From Palsa-147 sp963771905 (lineage in GTDB: Bacteria > Acidobacteriota > Terriglobia > Acidiferrales > UBA7541): a stretch of DNA of 64,000 nucleotides. This document shows positions 60,829 through 64,000 of the stretch, piece after piece. The notes below the pieces were generated by a model that saw only the letters and a list, made by a program, of their open reading frames with translations, was not told the DNA's origin and did no database searches. Location: positions 124,001 through 188,000 of the forward strand of contig CAVYVI010000007.1 in NCBI GenBank assembly GCA_963771905.1, given 5' to 3'. The translations under genes were made by a program, and so were the position numbers. Every line of letters begins with the position of its first letter. Within the stretch, counting starts at the first letter, position 1.

Positions 60829-63800
60829 ATGAAGCATGCAATGGCATGGCGGACTATCCTGGGGATAGCTGCGGTGATGTGCGCGCTCAATCTTTGGACA
60901 CCCACCGCGTCGGCGCAAGCGGTCTATGGAAGTATTTTCGGCACGTTGACTGATTCGCAAGGTGCCGCGGTGGCCGGAGCGACGGTCACGATAACGTCGG
61001 TGACCAAGGGAACATCGGATACGACTCAAACGAATGAGAGTGGGAACTACGCCGTTAACCACTTGATCCCCGACACGTATAGCCTGAAGGCGGAGTCCAC
61101 GGGCTTCAAGGTCTTGGACATCGGCAACATCGGAGTCTCGGCCGACACCGCCACCCGAATCGACGGTCAGTTCGTGATCGGTGCGGTAAGTCAGTCAATT
61201 GTCGTTACGACGGAAGCACCGCAGCTTAAGACCGACCGTGCCGACGTCTCGACCGAGTTTACTGGCAAGGTGATCGAGGATCTTCCAATCTTCAATCGCA
61301 ATTTCACGTCCCTCGAACTGCTGGCGCCGGGCGCGCAGAAACTCATTGGATGGAGCCATGCCGCGACCGAAAATCCGCAGGGCGGGCAGCAAATTTTCGT
61401 TGACGGGCAGCACTTCAGCGGTACGGCGTTTGAACTCGACGGCACCGATAACCAGGACCCCATCCTCGGGATCATCGTCATCAATCCCAACCTCGATGCC
61501 GTGACCGAGGCGAAGGTCACGCTTCAGAATTTTGATGCGGAATTCGGCAAAGCCATTGGCGGCGTTGTTACGGCGCAAACCAAGTCGGGCGGCAACGATT
61601 TCCATGGCAGCGCGTTCTGGTTCCGTCGCACCGATTGGTCGCAAGCCCGCGATCCGTTCACGAATTTTGCGGACAATTCCGTCACTGGAAAAGCCCTCCC
61701 CGAAGCCCGCTGGGATCAGTTCGGCGGGTCCGTGGGCGGTCCGGTTATCAAGGACAAGTTTTTCTTCTTCGGCGATTATCAAGGCACGCGCCAGGTTACG
61801 GGCGTAACAAACCTGCTCACCGTTCCCACCGCGGAAGTGCAGAGTACCTGCGGTCCTACCGCCTCAAGCTCCGGCATGTGCGATCTGAGCCAGTACCTCG
61901 GGGTGGAAGGCAGCGGCGTGAACGCGGGACAGGCTTTCGATCCCGCGAGCAGCACTACGCTCGACGGCAGCGGTCGCACCGCGTTTGCAGGAAACATGAT
62001 TCCCGTGAATCGGTTGTCTCCTTCGGCGCAAGCAATCTTGGCCGCCTTCCCGGCGCCGCAGAATAGCAACGTTCTCAACAATTACGTCTTTTCCGGTTCC
62101 GGGCCATTCAAGCAGGACGCGTTCGATACCCGATTGGACTATCAGGTAACCCCAACGCTGCATGCCTTCGGGCGCTTCAGCCTGGACTGGTTCAGTCTGT
62201 CCGGCGCGCCCTCCTATGGCCTCGCGCTGGGCGGCATCGGGGACGGCGTCGGTGGCTTGTCTGGCAGTTCGCTCATCCACAACTACAGCATCGCAGCGGG
62301 CTTCGACAAGCAGGTGAGTTCATCTTGGCTCACCGACTTCCGCTTCGGGTGGTTCCAGTACAATCCGCATGCGACCAAACCGGACGCGGGAATGAATCCG
62401 GACGGCGCTTCCGGCTACAACATTCCGAATACGAATCTCGGTGACGTGACCACTTCCGGTCTGCCGGGCTTTTATTTTGACACTCTGCCGTCCAGCGCGA
62501 ATGGACAATTCGCCTTCGGCGACGGCTTGGGTGTCGCCCGTTGCAACTGCCCGCTCTATGAGCACGAGATCCAGTATCAGCTCGTCAATAACTGGACCAA
62601 GATCTTCGGCAACCACCAATTCAAGTTCGGCGCGGACATCCGCTACGCGGAAAACCTGCGCGTCCCGAGCGATGAGAACCGCACCGGCGAACTTCACTTC
62701 ACGGAGGCCGGGACGTCCAATGGCGGCGCTGGCGGTCTCGATCTGGCTACGTTTCTCCTCGGTGATGTCAGCAACTTCGACCGCTACGTCAGCAGCAGCC
62801 TGACTGCAGGAGAACACCAGAAGCGCTTCTTCTTTTATGCTCAGGATACTTTCCGTGTCACACCGAAATTGACTCTCAGCTATGGCGTGCGGTGGGAGGA
62901 TTACAGCCCTGAAACGATGACCGGAAAGGGCCTGGGTGGATTTGCCAACCTTCAGCAGGGCATCATCCGAGTGGCGGGATATGGGCCTTACGGTTTGAAC
63001 GGGAACATCGATGCGAGTTGGGACGCTTTTGCTCCCCGCCTTGGCATCGCCTATCAGATCAAGCCCAAGACGGTTATCCGCATGGGCTATGGCCGCAGCT
63101 TCGACATGGGTGTTTTCGGTTCGAATTTTGGTCACGCCGTAACGCAAACATTGCCGGTCCTTGCCGCGCAGGAAGTTCAGGATTTCAACAACGGCGTGCT
63201 TCCGACCGGTGTCACGCCAAATGTCTATCCGGCATTCACGCTGTCGACCGGGCCACCCCTCAACGTGTTCCCGACCATTCCCTCGAATGGCCAATTGCCG
63301 CTCGGCGGACCACAAGGCAACGTAAGCCCAAGAATTCGGCCGACCTACCAACGGCTACCCATGCTCGATGCGTGGAATGCCGCCGTCCAGCATCAACTGA
63401 CAAGTTCGATGACCGTAGAAGTGGCATACGTCGGAAACAAGGGCACCCACGAGTTCGTTGGCACCAGTGCCACGTACAACGCCAACCCGGTGTTCCCGGG
63501 ACCCGGCACAAGCTTTAAAAATTCGTTCTCTGCCTTCACGCCAGCCAATGAGCGCCGGCCTTTCCATGATGCTTTTACGACCATCTACAACGGGGCGCCC
63601 GTGGTCTGCTGCGACATCGACTTGGGCAATTACTTCGGCAACGACGCGAGCACGAAGTTCAACGCGTTGGAGATCAAGGTAAATAAACATTTTGTTCACG
63701 GGTTCGATTTTCTGTCGCACTACACCTTCGCGCACGCGGAGCAGTACGACGGCGCCAACGAATACGTGTTCGATCAGAAGCTGGCGTATGGCCCGAATTC

Positions 63801-64000
63801 CCAGGTCCGAAATCACGTCTGGGTGACCAGCGTCGTCTACCAGATACCTTTTGGCCGCGGCAGGCAGTACATGAGCAACATCAATCGCCTAGAGGATTAC
63901 GCGATCGGAGGCTGGCAACTGACTGGCTCGACGAACTGGAGCGGCGGTCTTCCGTGGACCGCGGGCTATGGTGAGTGCGGCGAGGACCAGGACACCGGCG
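60829..64000 (+). CDS. Oar-like TonB-dependent receptor (3' end outside window)
   Basis: The frame opens at ATG 60829 with GGAGG 6 bp upstream and runs without a stop to the window edge (1057 codons seen). Signal peptide (MAWRTILGIAAVMCAL to TASAQA) is followed by a carboxypeptidase-regulatory-like domain (IFGTLTDSQGAAVAGATVTI, NESGNYAVNHLIPDTYSL) as in acidobacterial and Oar-type receptors. A plug-like domain (near VTTEAPQLKTDRADVS, then FDAEFGKAIGGVVTAQTKSG) and the beta-barrel follow. Such receptors import large substrates, often sugars or peptides. A LacI-style palindrome upstream suggests carbohydrate control. The end is beyond the window. Confidence 0.88.
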   Translation, partial: MKHAMAWRTILGIAAVMCALNLWTPTASAQAVYGSIFGTLTDSQGAAVAGATVTITSVTKGTSDTTQTNESGNYAVNHLIPDTYSLKAESTGFKVLDIGNIGVSADTATRIDGQFVIGAVSQSIVVTTEAPQLKTDRADVSTEFTGKVIEDLPIFNRNFTSLELLAPGAQKLIGWSHAATENPQGGQQIFVDGQHFSGTAFELDGTDNQDPILGIIVINPNLDAVTEAKVTLQNFDAEFGKAIGGVVTAQTKSGGNDFHGSAFWFRRTDWSQARDPFTNFADNSVTGKALPEARWDQFGGSVGGPVIKDKFFFFGDYQGTRQVTGVTNLLTVPTAEVQSTCGPTASSSGMCDLSQYLGVEGSGVNAGQAFDPASSTTLDGSGRTAFAGNMIPVNRLSPSAQAILAAFPAPQNSNVLNNYVFSGSGPFKQDAFDTRLDYQVTPTLHAFGRFSLDWFSLSGAPSYGLALGGIGDGVGGLSGSSLIHNYSIAAGFDKQVSSSWLTDFRFGWFQYNPHATKPDAGMNPDGASGYNIPNTNLGDVTTSGLPGFYFDTLPSSANGQFAFGDGLGVARCNCPLYEHEIQYQLVNNWTKIFGNHQFKFGADIRYAENLRVPSDENRTGELHFTEAGTSNGGAGGLDLATFLLGDVSNFDRYVSSSLTAGEHQKRFFFYAQDTFRVTPKLTLSYGVRWEDYSPETMTGKGLGGFANLQQGIIRVAGYGPYGLNGNIDASWDAFAPRLGIAYQIKPKTVIRMGYGRSFDMGVFGSNFGHAVTQTLPVLAAQEVQDFNNGVLPTGVTPNVYPAFTLSTGPPLNVFPTIPSNGQLPLGGPQGNVSPRIRPTYQRLPMLDAWNAAVQHQLTSSMTVEVAYVGNKGTHEFVGTSATYNANPVFPGPGTSFKNSFSAFTPANERRPFHDAFTTIYNGAPVVCCDIDLGNYFGNDASTKFNALEIKVNKHFVHGFDFLSHYTFAHAEQYDGANEYVFDQKLAYGPNSQVRNHVWVTSVVYQIPFGRGRQYMSNINRLEDYAIGGWQLTGSTNWSGGLPWTAGYGECGEDQDTG

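Noticed and set aside
1..64000. CRISPR arrays, transposases, integrases, prophage genes
   Set aside because: None seen on either strand; the only repeats are those listed.

Overview
The window is about 60% GC and densely coded. Several families point to an Acidobacteriota genome, probably class Terriglobia: an Oar-like TonB-dependent receptor with a carboxypeptidase-like N-terminal domain, an ADOP-type (MacB/FtsX-like) permease, three CRTAC1/ASPIC-UnbV repeat proteins, many lipoproteins with an LSACGSSSK-type lipobox, and c-type cytochromes fused to or accompanied by TPRs. This is inference from gene content; there is no rRNA or other marker in the window. I see no tRNA, rRNA, CRISPR array, prophage or transposase.

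Layout. 1-8.6 kb: the end of a TPR protein, then a one-strand chemotaxis operon cheA-cheW-mcp-cheB-cheR followed by an HDOD gene that carries an in-frame TAA. 8.6-16.1 kb: a PLP decarboxylase on the minus strand, then galM, a LacI-type regulator, an aldo/keto reductase, glpK and glpF (sugar and glycerol use). 16.1-20 kb: an intergenic candidate small RNA with a strong terminator, then a lysine/diaminopimelate operon (dapE-like, dapB, dapA, dapD). 20-21.6 kb: a PiT phosphate transporter. 21.6-33.8 kb: three copies of an unrecognised two-gene cassette (small exported protein plus large four-module lipoprotein). Two copies are on the plus strand and one is on the minus strand. Between copies 2 and 3 lie a TonB-C protein, a small collagen-like lipoprotein, a diheme cytochrome c and a cupredoxin-like protein; the last two are bracketed by a 66-bp direct repeat. 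34-37.3 kb: otsA-otsB for trehalose, with OtsA fused to a membrane sensor-like N-terminus. 37.5-39 kb: a YtxH-type protein, an AhpD-like peroxidase whose resolving/peroxidatic Cys codon is TGA (candidate selenoprotein), and a small exported protein. 39.2-44.7 kb: a NarL/NarX-type two-component pair joined to a CRTAC1 protein, divergent from a heptaheme cytochrome-TPR protein. 44.8-49.2 kb: two exported alpha-glucan hydrolases. 49.3-55.5 kb: two more CRTAC1 proteins on either side of an ADOP permease. 55.9-60.4 kb: a PEGA-OmpA protein, a small membrane protein and a TPR protein. 60.8 kb to the end: a TonB-dependent receptor, cut by the window, preceded by a LacI-type palindromic operator.

The most unusual items are the three-copy cassette with shared promoter, ATGA overlap and terminal hairpin; the candidate selenocysteine in the AhpD-like protein, where the E/C/U/H spacing matches AhpD exactly; the sensor-OtsA fusion; and the stop codon inside the HDOD gene. 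Base-level alignment, folding and family searches could not be run; all similarities were read by eye.
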